Source: Clostridia bacterium (GTDB lineage: Bacteria; Bacillota; Clostridia; Oscillospirales; CAG-272). From it: a stretch of DNA of 5,910 bases. Both the position numbers and the translations under genes were made by a program. The DNA lies in assembly GCA_017420845.1 (NCBI GenBank), contig JAFQOC010000258.1:1-5910 (forward strand), given 5' to 3'. Positions 1 through 5,800 of this stretch are shown here, in pieces. A model generated the notes under the pieces. The model was not told the origin of the DNA and ran no database searches. It was given only the letters and a program-made list of their open reading frames with translations. The stretch's first letter is position 1, and every line of letters begins with the position of its first letter.

Positions 1-6
1 AAAACC

Positions 7-29
7 GAACCTTTCTCCTCCCCCGCGTC
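7..29 (+). promoter_or_regulatory. possible ECF-type promoter for the sigma gene
   Basis: GAAC at 7-10 is followed after 15 bases by CGTC at 26-29. This resembles promoters read by ECF sigma factors (an AAC-containing -35 element and a CGT-type -10 element, usually about 16 bases apart). ECF sigma genes commonly autoregulate, so the location upstream of an ECF-like gene fits. The spacing is one base short, the motif is short, and the region is pyrimidine-rich, so a chance match is quite possible. A transcript from here would begin near 36-38 and have a leader of about 40 bases. Confidence 0.25.
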
Positions 30-38
30 TCTTTGGGG

Positions 39-60
39 GTGAAACTGCAGTTGATTTCAC
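39..60 (+). repeat. small inverted repeat in the sigma leader
   Basis: GTGAAA (39-44) is the exact reverse complement of TTTCAC (55-60), with a 10-base centre that begins with the palindrome CTGCAG. It ends 9 bases before the ribosome binding site. It could be a protein-binding site or a weak leader hairpin. Nothing else in the sequence supports a function. Confidence 0.3.
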
Positions 61-69
61 CAACCAAAA

Positions 70-75
70 AGGAGG
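70..75 (+). promoter_or_regulatory. ribosome binding site of the sigma gene
   Basis: A perfect AGGAGG lies 4 bases before ATG 80. It fixes the sigma start at 80 and argues against GTG or internal starts. Confidence 0.8.
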
Positions 76-79
76 CTCC

Positions 80-598
80 ATGAGCATAACCGACAAGGAC
101 CGCATTCTGCGCGCCATCCGCGACACCTTAAACGGCGATCCCGAGGCCTATACCGTCATCGTCACCGCCTATATGGATAAGCTCCACCGCACCGCCCTCT
201 GCCTGTGTACCCATCCCGACGCGGCGGAGGATCTGGTGCAGGAGACCCTGATCGACGGATACCTGCACCTGTCCGAGCTGCGCGACCACCAAAAGATCGG
301 CGCTTGGCTGACCCAAATTCTCAAATACAAGGCCCTGCGGCAGGTGGTCAAGGCGCGAAAGACCGAGCTTTACGAGGAGCTTCCCGACACACCCGACCAC
401 GATACGCCCGACGCCTACTACCGCGACAGCGAGACCATGAGGGAATGGCGCAAGCGATTGGAGGCCCTATCCCCCGCCCTGCGGGAGACGGCGATCCTCT
501 ACTTCTGGGAGGACTACACCATGGTGAGATCGCCCGCCGCACGAAAACCCCGCTGGGCACCGTCAAGGGCCGCATCCACACGGCGCGGGAGAAATTGA
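80..598 (+). CDS. ECF-like RNA polymerase sigma factor, frameshifted in region 4
   Basis: This is a group 4 (ECF-like) sigma-70 family factor, which would direct RNA polymerase to a small set of promoters. Region 2 covers about residues 20-95 and carries the typical DAAEDLVQETL (47-57) and GAWLTQIL (74-81). A short acidic linker follows (about 99-120), then the start of region 4 (RLEALSPALRETAILYFWED, about 126-145). After Met148 the frame changes: the expected helix-turn-helix (EIARRTKTPLGTVKGRI and AREKLRK) is encoded in another frame from 523. One missing G in the string ATGGTGAG explains this. As sequenced, the 172-residue product ends in about 24 unrelated residues and lacks the -35-recognition helix, so it should be inactive. 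In the repaired frame no stop separates it from the frame ending at 2706. No anti-sigma gene is visible. The family call is secure; whether the break is biological is not. Confidence 0.85.
   Translation: MSITDKDRILRAIRDTLNGDPEAYTVIVTAYMDKLHRTALCLCTHPDAAEDLVQETLIDGYLHLSELRDHQKIGAWLTQILKYKALRQVVKARKTELYEELPDTPDHDTPDAYYRDSETMREWRKRLEALSPALRETAILYFWEDYTMVRSPAARKPRWAPSRAASTRRGRN
521..526 (+). other. apparent one-base deletion (frameshift) inside sigma region 4
   Basis: Before this point homology to sigma region 4 runs in the frame of ATG 80, ending ...WEDYTM. Immediately after it, homology resumes with GEIARRTKTP in the frame of GGT 523. Reading ATG-GGT-GAG instead of the observed ATG-GTG-AG restores a continuous sigma factor. 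The neighbouring bases do not form a standard slippery heptamer, so programmed frameshifting is unlikely. A sequencing indel in a short G run, or a recent mutation, is the simpler explanation. Confidence 0.8.
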
Positions 599-601
599 GA
601 A

Positions 602-605
602 AGGA
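602..605 (+). promoter_or_regulatory. internal ribosome binding site before ATG 613
   Basis: AGGA within AAAGGAA lies 7 bases before ATG 613 and overlaps the codons for the last sigma helix (LRKEY). It is placed to let ribosomes restart after the frameshift-induced stop at 596-598, so it supports ATG 613 as a separate or additional start. Confidence 0.5.
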
Positions 606-612
606 ATACAGC

Positions 613-2706
613 ATGACCGAAACCACTATGAACACCCTGCCCGATTCCTTTGCCGAGGCCTTGGAAAAGAAGGTGCAGGAGCTGGCCAACTACCGCAAGC
701 TCTACGGCTCGAACGCGGGCTTTGACTCTGCCTATAAGAGCATCAAGGAGCTGATCGCCAATCTGTCTGACCGAGAGGACGTGGAGAAATACTCTCTGCG
801 GAGTGCCGGTATTGCCGCCCGCAACGACCCGGAGGCGTACAGCGACGAGGCTTTTTCCACCTATAAAAAGTATGGGAAATCCAACGACGCCGCTTGTCTC
901 TACGTAAATCTCGCCTGGAAGCTGGGCTCCGAGCAGGAGAAGGCGGACTATCTGGAAAACACCGCCATCCCCGCCCTGCTGGAGTATCCCGAGGACACCG
1001 ACCGTCAAGGCGGTCTGGGCTACCTCACGTTCTGGCAGGCATCCCATTTGTTACGCACCGATGACCCCGACTATGACCGCGTAAATGCGCTGTATGACGA
1101 GGCCATGGAGCACTACCGTCATATCACATCCGTCAACGCCATGTACAGCAATACCATCGCCGCCCTCAAGGCCTTGCCTCACCTGCGGGAAAAGCGTCCC
1201 ATGACCTACTTCTCCATCACGGGCGAGAGCTGGTGGATCACCGAAGGAAACCTTTACTATTGGAGCGAGCCCGGCTTCTCGGGCGGCAGTGAGCTGTACC
1301 GCTTCCACAATCCCCTGTTCTACTTCAGCGGCTGTGTCGGAGACCGCTACTTCTTCCCCCGCACGGCCGACCTGACCGAGGGGGCTGAGGAGATCATGAC
1401 CGCGGATGACGGCCACTCCTGCGGCATCCGCCGCATGGTCTCCACCACCGAAACCGTCACCACCCCTGCGGGTGTGTTCGAGAACTGCGTACACATCGAC
1501 AAGGAGGACACCGACGGCACAGTCTACTCCGCATGGTACAAGGAGGGCGTGGGTCTGGTGCAGGCAACCGTCAGTAACGCCCCCCTCAAGGCCAAGGTAT
1601 TGGTCTCCTGCGAGATCAAGGGCGGTGAGGGTCTGCTCCCCCTCTGCGTGGGCAACACGTGGCGGTATGAGAACCCCGAAAAGCCCGACGTCATGGTGGA
1701 GGTGACCGAGTACATCATTGAACAGATGGGTAAGGGGAACGGGGACAAGGACATGGTCTCCCTTTCCTGCCTGGATTACATCGCTCTGGAGCCCGATTGG
1801 GAGATGCGCACCTCGGATGCCACCCTGCTCTTCTCGAAAGCATCCGACCTCTGCGACGCAAAGAGATTTTCCGAGGCCGCCGATACCCTCCGCGCCATCG
1901 TCATCGCCAACTCCGACCGCGAGAGCGTGGACTGCGCCCTGTCCGTCCTTACTTATCTGGAGGAGAAGGCACAGTACGATCAAGCCCATTGGCGCTTCTG
2001 TCCCTCCTCGGCCAACATCTCGACCCTGACTCTCCGCCAGAGCCACGGCTGTATGACCTATGACGAATGCGACGTATTCTACTGTGACACCGGCGTCTGG
2101 GGCTCCCGCGGCGAGGAGAACCGCATCTTCGGGGTCAAGCCCTTCCGTTACCTGCAGAGCCTCACCGACACCCTCTGGGATGACCGCTGGGTGGCGGGCT
2201 ACACCGAGGAGCATCCCCACAGCTGGAAGAACGCCATCATCAAGCTGGCCGTCACCGACGGTGGGCGGGTGGAGACCCCCGCAGGGGTGTTCGAGTCCAC
2301 GGTCTGCCTCACGGTAGAGGCCGGGGACACCGATGCCCCCCGCGACACCGACTACTTCTTCCGCAACACCGAGATGGGGACCAAGCGGTTCTGGTTCGCC
2401 CCCGGGGTGGGGGTGGTGCGCTTCACCTGTGCGTGGGGCCGACACATCTCCTCCGACTGCGTGCTGACCGCCTACCGCGCCGTGGCCGCCGAGGGGGAGA
2501 TGATGCCCATCCACATCGGCAACACCTGGCAGTACGACGAGGTCAACCTCACCGCCGAGGGCTATATCGCCCGCCGCGACTACCGCGTCCTGTCGGGCAT
2601 GGGCGACCGCTACCTGCTCGGGGACCATCAGATGTTCACCTTCAAGGGGACCGTAGAGGAGTACGAGGCCTATAAGGCCAAGCTGGCGGCTGAGCGGGCG
2701 CAGTAA
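613..2706 (+). CDS. large C-terminal extension of the sigma factor, with duplicated aromatic module
   Basis: This 697-residue frame is continuous, once one base is restored, with the sigma factor upstream. The native product is therefore probably a sigma-tail fusion of about 875 residues. The open frame actually extends 5' to 205, but codons before 523 are out of frame with the sigma factor, so ATG 613 with its own AGGA is the best start as sequenced. No signal peptide or membrane segment is visible, so it should be cytoplasmic. Residues 10-195 look helical and TPR-like; a second helical stretch lies at about 403-458. Two copies of a module follow the order T-P-A-G-V-F-E (284-290 and 555-561), a G-V-G-[LV]-V strand (312-316 and 598-602) and P-[LI]-x-[VI]-G-N-T-W-x-Y (343-352 and 632-641). 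Similar motifs occur in uncharacterised secreted or sensor proteins. The specific function is unknown; ligand sensing or sigma control is inference. Confidence 0.7.
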   Translation: MTETTMNTLPDSFAEALEKKVQELANYRKLYGSNAGFDSAYKSIKELIANLSDREDVEKYSLRSAGIAARNDPEAYSDEAFSTYKKYGKSNDAACLYVNLAWKLGSEQEKADYLENTAIPALLEYPEDTDRQGGLGYLTFWQASHLLRTDDPDYDRVNALYDEAMEHYRHITSVNAMYSNTIAALKALPHLREKRPMTYFSITGESWWITEGNLYYWSEPGFSGGSELYRFHNPLFYFSGCVGDRYFFPRTADLTEGAEEIMTADDGHSCGIRRMVSTTETVTTPAGVFENCVHIDKEDTDGTVYSAWYKEGVGLVQATVSNAPLKAKVLVSCEIKGGEGLLPLCVGNTWRYENPEKPDVMVEVTEYIIEQMGKGNGDKDMVSLSCLDYIALEPDWEMRTSDATLLFSKASDLCDAKRFSEAADTLRAIVIANSDRESVDCALSVLTYLEEKAQYDQAHWRFCPSSANISTLTLRQSHGCMTYDECDVFYCDTGVWGSRGEENRIFGVKPFRYLQSLTDTLWDDRWVAGYTEEHPHSWKNAIIKLAVTDGGRVETPAGVFESTVCLTVEAGDTDAPRDTDYFFRNTEMGTKRFWFAPGVGVVRFTCAWGRHISSDCVLTAYRAVAAEGEMMPIHIGNTWQYDEVNLTAEGYIARRDYRVLSGMGDRYLLGDHQMFTFKGTVEEYEAYKAKLAAERAQ

Positions 2707-2730
2707 TACGCAGGCCTTGAGTAAAAAATA

Positions 2731-2763
2731 TCCCGATCGGAATGATTCCGGTCGGGATTTTTT
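2731..2763. terminator. bidirectional intrinsic terminator between convergent genes
   Basis: TCCCGATCGGAAT (2731-2743) pairs with ATTCCGGTCGGGA (2745-2757), with one G-U wobble and the innermost pairs opening to form the loop. It is followed by TTTTTT (2758-2763) on the plus strand and preceded by AAAAAA (2723-2728), which supplies the U-tract on the minus strand. It starts 24 bases after the tail stop codon (2706) and ends just before the cysteine desulfurase stop (2767), so it can end transcription from both sides. Confidence 0.92.
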
Positions 2764-2766
2764 GCT

Positions 2767-3936
2767 TTATCTTCGAATTCGTACCAGATTCTCAATCCCC
2801 TTTCCCAGCGCCTCGCACAAAGCGTCCACCTCGTCCTCGGTGTTTTGCGCCGAGAGGCTGACGCGGAGGGAGCAGTCGGCCTCATGAGCCGACAGACCGA
2901 AGGCGGCCAGGGAGGGGCTGATCTTCACCGAATGGGAGGAGCAGGCCGAGCCGCTGGAGATGCAGATGCCCTGGGCCGAGAGGTAATTGAGCATGGTCTG
3001 GGACTTGATGGAGGGGAGGGTGAGGTTGAGGATGTGGGGGGCGCGGTTTCCGGCGGGGATGTTCATCTGCACGCCCATGTCACGGAGCTTCCCCTCCAGA
3101 CGGTCGCGGAGGACGGTCATCTTGGCACAGTCTGCCGCTCTGGTGGCAAAGCCCGCCCGGGCCGCCGCGCCGAAGCCGCAAATTCCGATGACGTTCTCGG
3201 TGCCCGACCGCAGACCGCTCTCCTGGCCGCCCCCCGTGAGGTAGGCGGTGATGCGCTTGGTCTTGACGATGTCGGGGTGGATGTAGAGCGCGCCCACGCC
3301 CTTGGGGCCGTGGATCTTATGGGCGCTGATGGTGACCAGGTCGGCGTGGATGCCCGCGGGGGTGAAGGGGACCTTCAAAAAGCCCTGGACCGCGTCGCAA
3401 TGGGTGACGGTGCGGCTGTCATTTGCCTTGGCGGCGGCAAAGACGCGGGCCACGTCGAAGTGGGCACCCGTCTCGTTATTGACCATCATCATGGAGACCA
3501 GGAGGGTGGGCTCGTTCAAGGCGGCGATGGCGGCTTCGGTGTCCAAAACCCCGTGTTTTGTGGGGATACGCACCACTTCGAAGCCGTCAGCCTCCAATTT
3601 CTTCATAGCTTCCTCCACCGAGGGATGCTCGCAGTCGGTGGTGATGATGCGGTTGCCAAAGCGGCGGGGCTTGGCGTAGACGGTGCCGTAGATGGCCAGG
3701 GCCGAGGCCTCGGTGCCGCAGGAGGTGAAAATCAGTTCGTTGGGCTTGACCGCTTTGACGCCCAAAGCCGCCCCCACCTGTGCGCGGGCGCGGTTCAGAA
3801 GGGTATGAGCCTCCTGCCCCAGGCTATGGAGGGAGGAGGGGTTGCCGTAGTGTCCCATGGCCTGCATCATGGCGGTCAGAGCCTCGGGGCAGAGGGGAGT
3901 GGTGGCGGAGTTATCGAGGTAGATGGTGGTAGACAT
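2767..3936 (-). CDS. cysteine desulfurase (NifS/IscS family, class I-like)
   Basis: A PLP-dependent enzyme that removes sulfur from L-cysteine, giving alanine and an enzyme persulfide used for Fe-S clusters, thiolated tRNA or other sulfur acceptors in the cytoplasm. The 389 residues match the family's usual length. Visible motifs are YLDNSATTP near the N-terminus, the cofactor-stacking His in CEHPSV (His104), NNETG (154-158), CDAVQ (180-184), the PLP Schiff-base lysine in SAHKIHGPKG (Lys207), GLRSGTEN (241-248), and the catalytic cysteine in SSGSACSS (Cys332). All key residues are present, so it should be active. ATG 3936 is preferred because the protein then begins MSTTIYLDNSATT as in relatives; a TTG at 3960 would add eight unconserved residues. 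An AAGGA lies upstream at somewhat long spacing. No iscU, thiI or mnmA partner is in the window, so its acceptor, and hence a name such as iscS or nifS, cannot be assigned. Confidence 0.95.
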   Translation of the reverse strand: MSTTIYLDNSATTPLCPEALTAMMQAMGHYGNPSSLHSLGQEAHTLLNRARAQVGAALGVKAVKPNELIFTSCGTEASALAIYGTVYAKPRRFGNRIITTDCEHPSVEEAMKKLEADGFEVVRIPTKHGVLDTEAAIAALNEPTLLVSMMMVNNETGAHFDVARVFAAAKANDSRTVTHCDAVQGFLKVPFTPAGIHADLVTISAHKIHGPKGVGALYIHPDIVKTKRITAYLTGGGQESGLRSGTENVIGICGFGAAARAGFATRAADCAKMTVLRDRLEGKLRDMGVQMNIPAGNRAPHILNLTLPSIKSQTMLNYLSAQGICISSGSACSSHSVKISPSLAAFGLSAHEADCSLRVSLSAQNTEDEVDALCEALGKGIENLVRIRR

Positions 3937-3964
3937 AGTAATTCTCGTTCCTTGCAACAAAAAA

Positions 3965-4043
3965 GATACAAGATACGAGATACAAGATACAATATACGAG
4001 ATAGATATGCATGATCCTATCTTGTATCTTGTATCTTTGTATC
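3965..4043. repeat. 7-bp-period palindromic repeat (GATACAA / TATCTTG), possible minus-strand terminator
   Basis: The left arm has GATACAA, GATACGA, GATACAA, GATACAA and TATACGA in perfect 7-base register (3965-3999), then a partial unit. The right arm carries the inverse, TATCTTG, TATCTTG and TATCTTTG, from 4018. Positions 3979-4004 pair with 4017-4043 as a stem of about 26 bp with one bulge, one mismatch and one wobble, around a 12-base loop. On the minus strand the left arm is followed by six U residues (complement of AAAAAA 3959-3964), so the element could terminate the lipoprotein transcript. It is markedly AT-richer than the genes around it. It contains no gene. Confidence 0.8.
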
Positions 4044-4044
4044 G

Positions 4045-4060
4045 GCCGAGCTTGCTCGGC
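4045..4060. repeat. compact GC hairpin embedded in the heptamer repeat
   Basis: GCCGAGC (4045-4051) and GCTCGGC (4054-4060) form a perfect 7-bp inverted repeat around TT. It sits between a TATC at 4040-4043 and a further TATCTTA at 4064-4070, so it appears to interrupt the right arm of the heptamer array. It may be a small mobile palindrome or part of a composite intergenic element. Confidence 0.7.
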
Positions 4061-4071
4061 TCGTATCTTAC

Positions 4072-4084
4072 GGCGCACCGCGCC
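4072..4084. repeat. short GC hairpin just after the lipoprotein stop
   Basis: GGCGC (4072-4076) pairs with GCGCC (4080-4084) around a 3-base loop, two bases beyond the lipoprotein stop codon. There is no U-tract next to it, so it is not a classical terminator by itself. It may protect the 3' end of the mRNA or belong to the adjacent repeat element. Confidence 0.4.
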
Positions 4085-4086
4085 TG

Positions 4087-5142
4087 TTACCGTCTGAAGG
4101 TCAGCTCGGCCTGCATCTGCTCGGCCTCGGCCAGGTGGGCATCGAAGCTCTCGGGCAGAGCGGTGTAGGTCATGGTGACGATCATGGAGGAATATACGCA
4201 GATGATCTGACGGCACTTATAGGTCACGCCGCCCAGAGAGTAGGTGTACTCGTACACGGTAGCCCTCCGACCGCCCAAAGTGGACTCGGCAGGCTCGGAG
4301 GTCATGGTGAAATCATGGAGGTTGGTCCCGTAGGCCTTCTCCTGCTCGCCCCAGTAGTCGGCAACGCTGTAGCCGTCGGGGGCGGCGTAGCCCAGAACCG
4401 ATACGTTGGAGCGGTCGGTCTCGGAGGCATACACCAGGGCGGCGGCCTCGGCCTCCCCGATCACCCAGGACTCGGGGGCGAAGAAGCGGTAAGCCACGTC
4501 GTTGCCCGTCACCAGCTTCATGCCCGCGGGAGTTTCCACAGCGGGGAGCTTCTTTTCGTCCTCGCTTCCTTCAAAGGGATAAGCGGTAAAGAGAATATTC
4601 TCCAGAATCCCGTCCACGGTATCCAGCCAGCGGTCAAAGGAATCCTTGACGGCGGAGTACGTGAACAGGTAGAACCGTCCCTCCACCTTGGAAAGCACCT
4701 GGCGGAAGCGGTAGACCTCCCCCCCCACGTCGGCGGCGTAAGTAATATCCTTGGCGCGCTTTCCGCTCAGAGATGAATCGAACTCTTTTTCAGCGACATA
4801 GCCGGTCATGGTGGCCAGCTGGGCCTTATGATGAGCGAAGAAATCATCCAGCGTAGCGGTGGTGTCGGGGGTGCCGTCCTCCGAGGCAGGCTTTTCGAAG
4901 GGGATCTCGGTCATGGAGACGGCGATACCCTCGGTGGGAGAATAGTGCCCTCCCGAAACACCGCTTTCGGTATTCACGGTCCATTGGGTGGGAATAAACA
5001 GGCGGAAGTACTCCCCCTTGCAGGTGGCGTACTGGTAGCCGTCGGGCACCTCGCTGTCCTTGGAGCAGCCGACAAAGCAGCCACCCAGCAGGCAGAGGGC
5101 CAGCAGGGCGCTGATACAACGGAGGATACGAAAATGCTTCAT
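4087..5142 (-). CDS. secreted lipoprotein with two tandem PsbP/DcrB-like domains
   Basis: The 351-residue protein starts with a basic n-region (MKHFRILR), a hydrophobic core (SALLALCLL) and a lipobox, most likely LGGC with Cys22 lipidated; FVGC at Cys26 is an alternative. It should be anchored on the outer face of the cytoplasmic membrane. The mature part is two related halves. Each begins with an aromatic strand plus a P-x-x-W motif (YFRLFIPTQW at 45-54, YRFFAPESW at 218-226) and later has a Y-[RK]-x-R-Q strand (YRFRQ 144-148, YKCRQ 308-312), then a hydrophobic strand and an amphipathic helix containing S-F-D (168-170, 332-334). This layout resembles the small PsbP/DUF1795 (DcrB-like) fold; that assignment is inference. 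AGGAGA six bases upstream supports ATG 5142. It lies 81 bases downstream of the HAD fragment on the same strand. Role unknown; ligand binding or envelope maintenance is possible. Confidence 0.8.
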   Translation of the reverse strand: MKHFRILRCISALLALCLLGGCFVGCSKDSEVPDGYQYATCKGEYFRLFIPTQWTVNTESGVSGGHYSPTEGIAVSMTEIPFEKPASEDGTPDTTATLDDFFAHHKAQLATMTGYVAEKEFDSSLSGKRAKDITYAADVGGEVYRFRQVLSKVEGRFYLFTYSAVKDSFDRWLDTVDGILENILFTAYPFEGSEDEKKLPAVETPAGMKLVTGNDVAYRFFAPESWVIGEAEAAALVYASETDRSNVSVLGYAAPDGYSVADYWGEQEKAYGTNLHDFTMTSEPAESTLGGRRATVYEYTYSLGGVTYKCRQIICVYSSMIVTMTYTALPESFDAHLAEAEQMQAELTFRR

Positions 5143-5148
5143 AATGTT

Positions 5149-5154
5149 TCTCCT
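5149..5154 (-). promoter_or_regulatory. ribosome binding site of the lipoprotein gene
   Basis: The minus strand reads AGGAGA here, six bases before ATG 5142, which fixes the start of the signal peptide. Confidence 0.7.
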
Positions 5155-5169
5155 ATAGGATTCATTTGG

Positions 5170-5203
5170 ATCATACGAAGGGGTTGGAGCTATACGGTAT
5201 GAT
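5170..5203. repeat. inverted repeat upstream of the lipoprotein gene, possible operator
   Basis: ATCATAC (5170-5176) and GTATGAT (5197-5203) are exact inverse copies separated by 20 bases. They occupy the 81-base gap between the HAD fragment and the lipoprotein gene. On the minus strand the left half reads GTATGAT, whose TATGAT resembles a -10 hexamer, but no convincing -35 sits 16-18 bases upstream. It could be a regulator site or a weak hairpin. Confidence 0.35.
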
Positions 5204-5223
5204 ACACCGCAAAGATTACGTGA

Positions 5224-5787
5224 TTATGAATTCGGGAAAGCCAGCCTTCCGATCAGATCGGCAATACAGCCCTCGTCGTGATGGCACAGGCGCAGGGAGC
5301 AGACCGCCTTCACCGCCTCCACGGCGTTATCAGGGCAGGCGGCGATGTCCGCGGCCAGAAGCATGGGCAGATCGTTCTCCTGATCTCCCACCGCCACGGT
5401 GGTGACAGGATGCCCCAGCTCCTCCGCCAGCCCCTTTGCCACGAAGCGAAGCCCCGTGGCCTTGGTACAGCCCTTCCTCTGCAGCTCGAAGAAATGGGGC
5501 GAGGACACGCTGTACTCAAAGATATCTCCGAAGGCCGCCTCCACGGCGGGACGAACCGAGAGCAGATCCTCAGTCTCCCCGCGGAACACCATCTTGTACC
5601 ACAAAGCCCCCTCGGTCCTCCACTCGGACAAGGGCAATACCTCCCCCGCATAAGCGTCGGGGTCACCCCCAATATCGCGGAGAATGGCGGGATTCAATCG
5701 GTCGCGGTTCACCAGAAAGTTCTTGCCTGTGGACACCCGCATCCCCACGTTAGGATTGAGAGACTCCACAAGCCTCGCGGCGGCCAC
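5224..5787 (-). CDS. Cof-type HAD phosphatase fragment, N-terminal half missing
   Basis: The 187-residue product matches the cap and C-terminal core of Cof-type HAD-IIB hydrolases, which dephosphorylate small phosphometabolites. Visible motifs are a substrate-loop lysine region QRKGCTKATGLRFVA (103-117, motif III Lys probably 109) and the Mg-binding GDQENDLPML (134-143). DIAACPDNAVEAVK (147-160) is typical of the last core strand. Family members are usually about 260-280 residues and begin with a DxDGT nucleophile motif; that part, roughly 80-100 residues, is absent. The only start codon is GTG 5787, with no convincing ribosome site, and an in-frame stop lies at 5824-5826. Without the nucleophile aspartate it cannot be an active HAD enzyme. 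It is most likely a pseudogene or a chimeric junction. The family call is firm; the 5' boundary is not. Confidence 0.8.
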   Translation of the reverse strand: MAAARLVESLNPNVGMRVSTGKNFLVNRDRLNPAILRDIGGDPDAYAGEVLPLSEWRTEGALWYKMVFRGETEDLLSVRPAVEAAFGDIFEYSVSSPHFFELQRKGCTKATGLRFVAKGLAEELGHPVTTVAVGDQENDLPMLLAADIAACPDNAVEAVKAVCSLRLCHHDEGCIADLIGRLAFPNS

Positions 5788-5800
5788 CGGTTTCGCTGAG

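Noticed and set aside
20..39. CCCCC/GGGGG hairpin as a terminator of an upstream gene
   Set aside because: Five pairs with a 10-base loop and no U-tract follows; it is too weak and could equally be chance in a C-rich tract.
16..75. Pairing of CCTCC in the leader with GGAGG of the ribosome site as an anti-Shine-Dalgarno switch
   Set aside because: Only five base pairs with no extension, and the pyrimidine tract would lie upstream of the transcript if the candidate promoter is right.
518..530. Programmed ribosomal frameshift in the sigma gene
   Set aside because: No slippery heptamer or strong downstream structure is visible at ACCATGGTGAG; a missing base is simpler.
205..612. Extended start of the large plus-strand frame at GTG 205
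   Set aside because: Codons from 205 to about 522 are out of frame with a clear sigma region 2 and translate into Pro/Arg-rich nonsense. Only the part from 523 onward is homologous sequence.
1051..2628. 525-codon open frame on the minus strand antisense to the sigma tail
   Set aside because: It follows from GC-rich codon bias opposite a real gene. Its translation is low-complexity Gly/Val/His-rich with no family motif, while the plus strand shows conserved repeated motifs and a ribosome site.
2845..4014. 389-codon plus-strand open frame opposite the cysteine desulfurase
   Set aside because: The minus strand encodes a complete desulfurase with all catalytic residues. The plus frame is Gly/Asp/Val-rich and runs into the heptamer repeat, where its end is just translated repeat.
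4135..4776. 213-codon plus-strand open frame inside the lipoprotein gene
   Set aside because: It is a shadow of the lipoprotein frame; there is no ribosome site and no recognisable domain.
5278..5799. 173-codon plus-strand open frame opposite the HAD fragment
   Set aside because: The minus strand carries clear HAD motifs (GDQEND and the motif III lysine); the plus frame has none.
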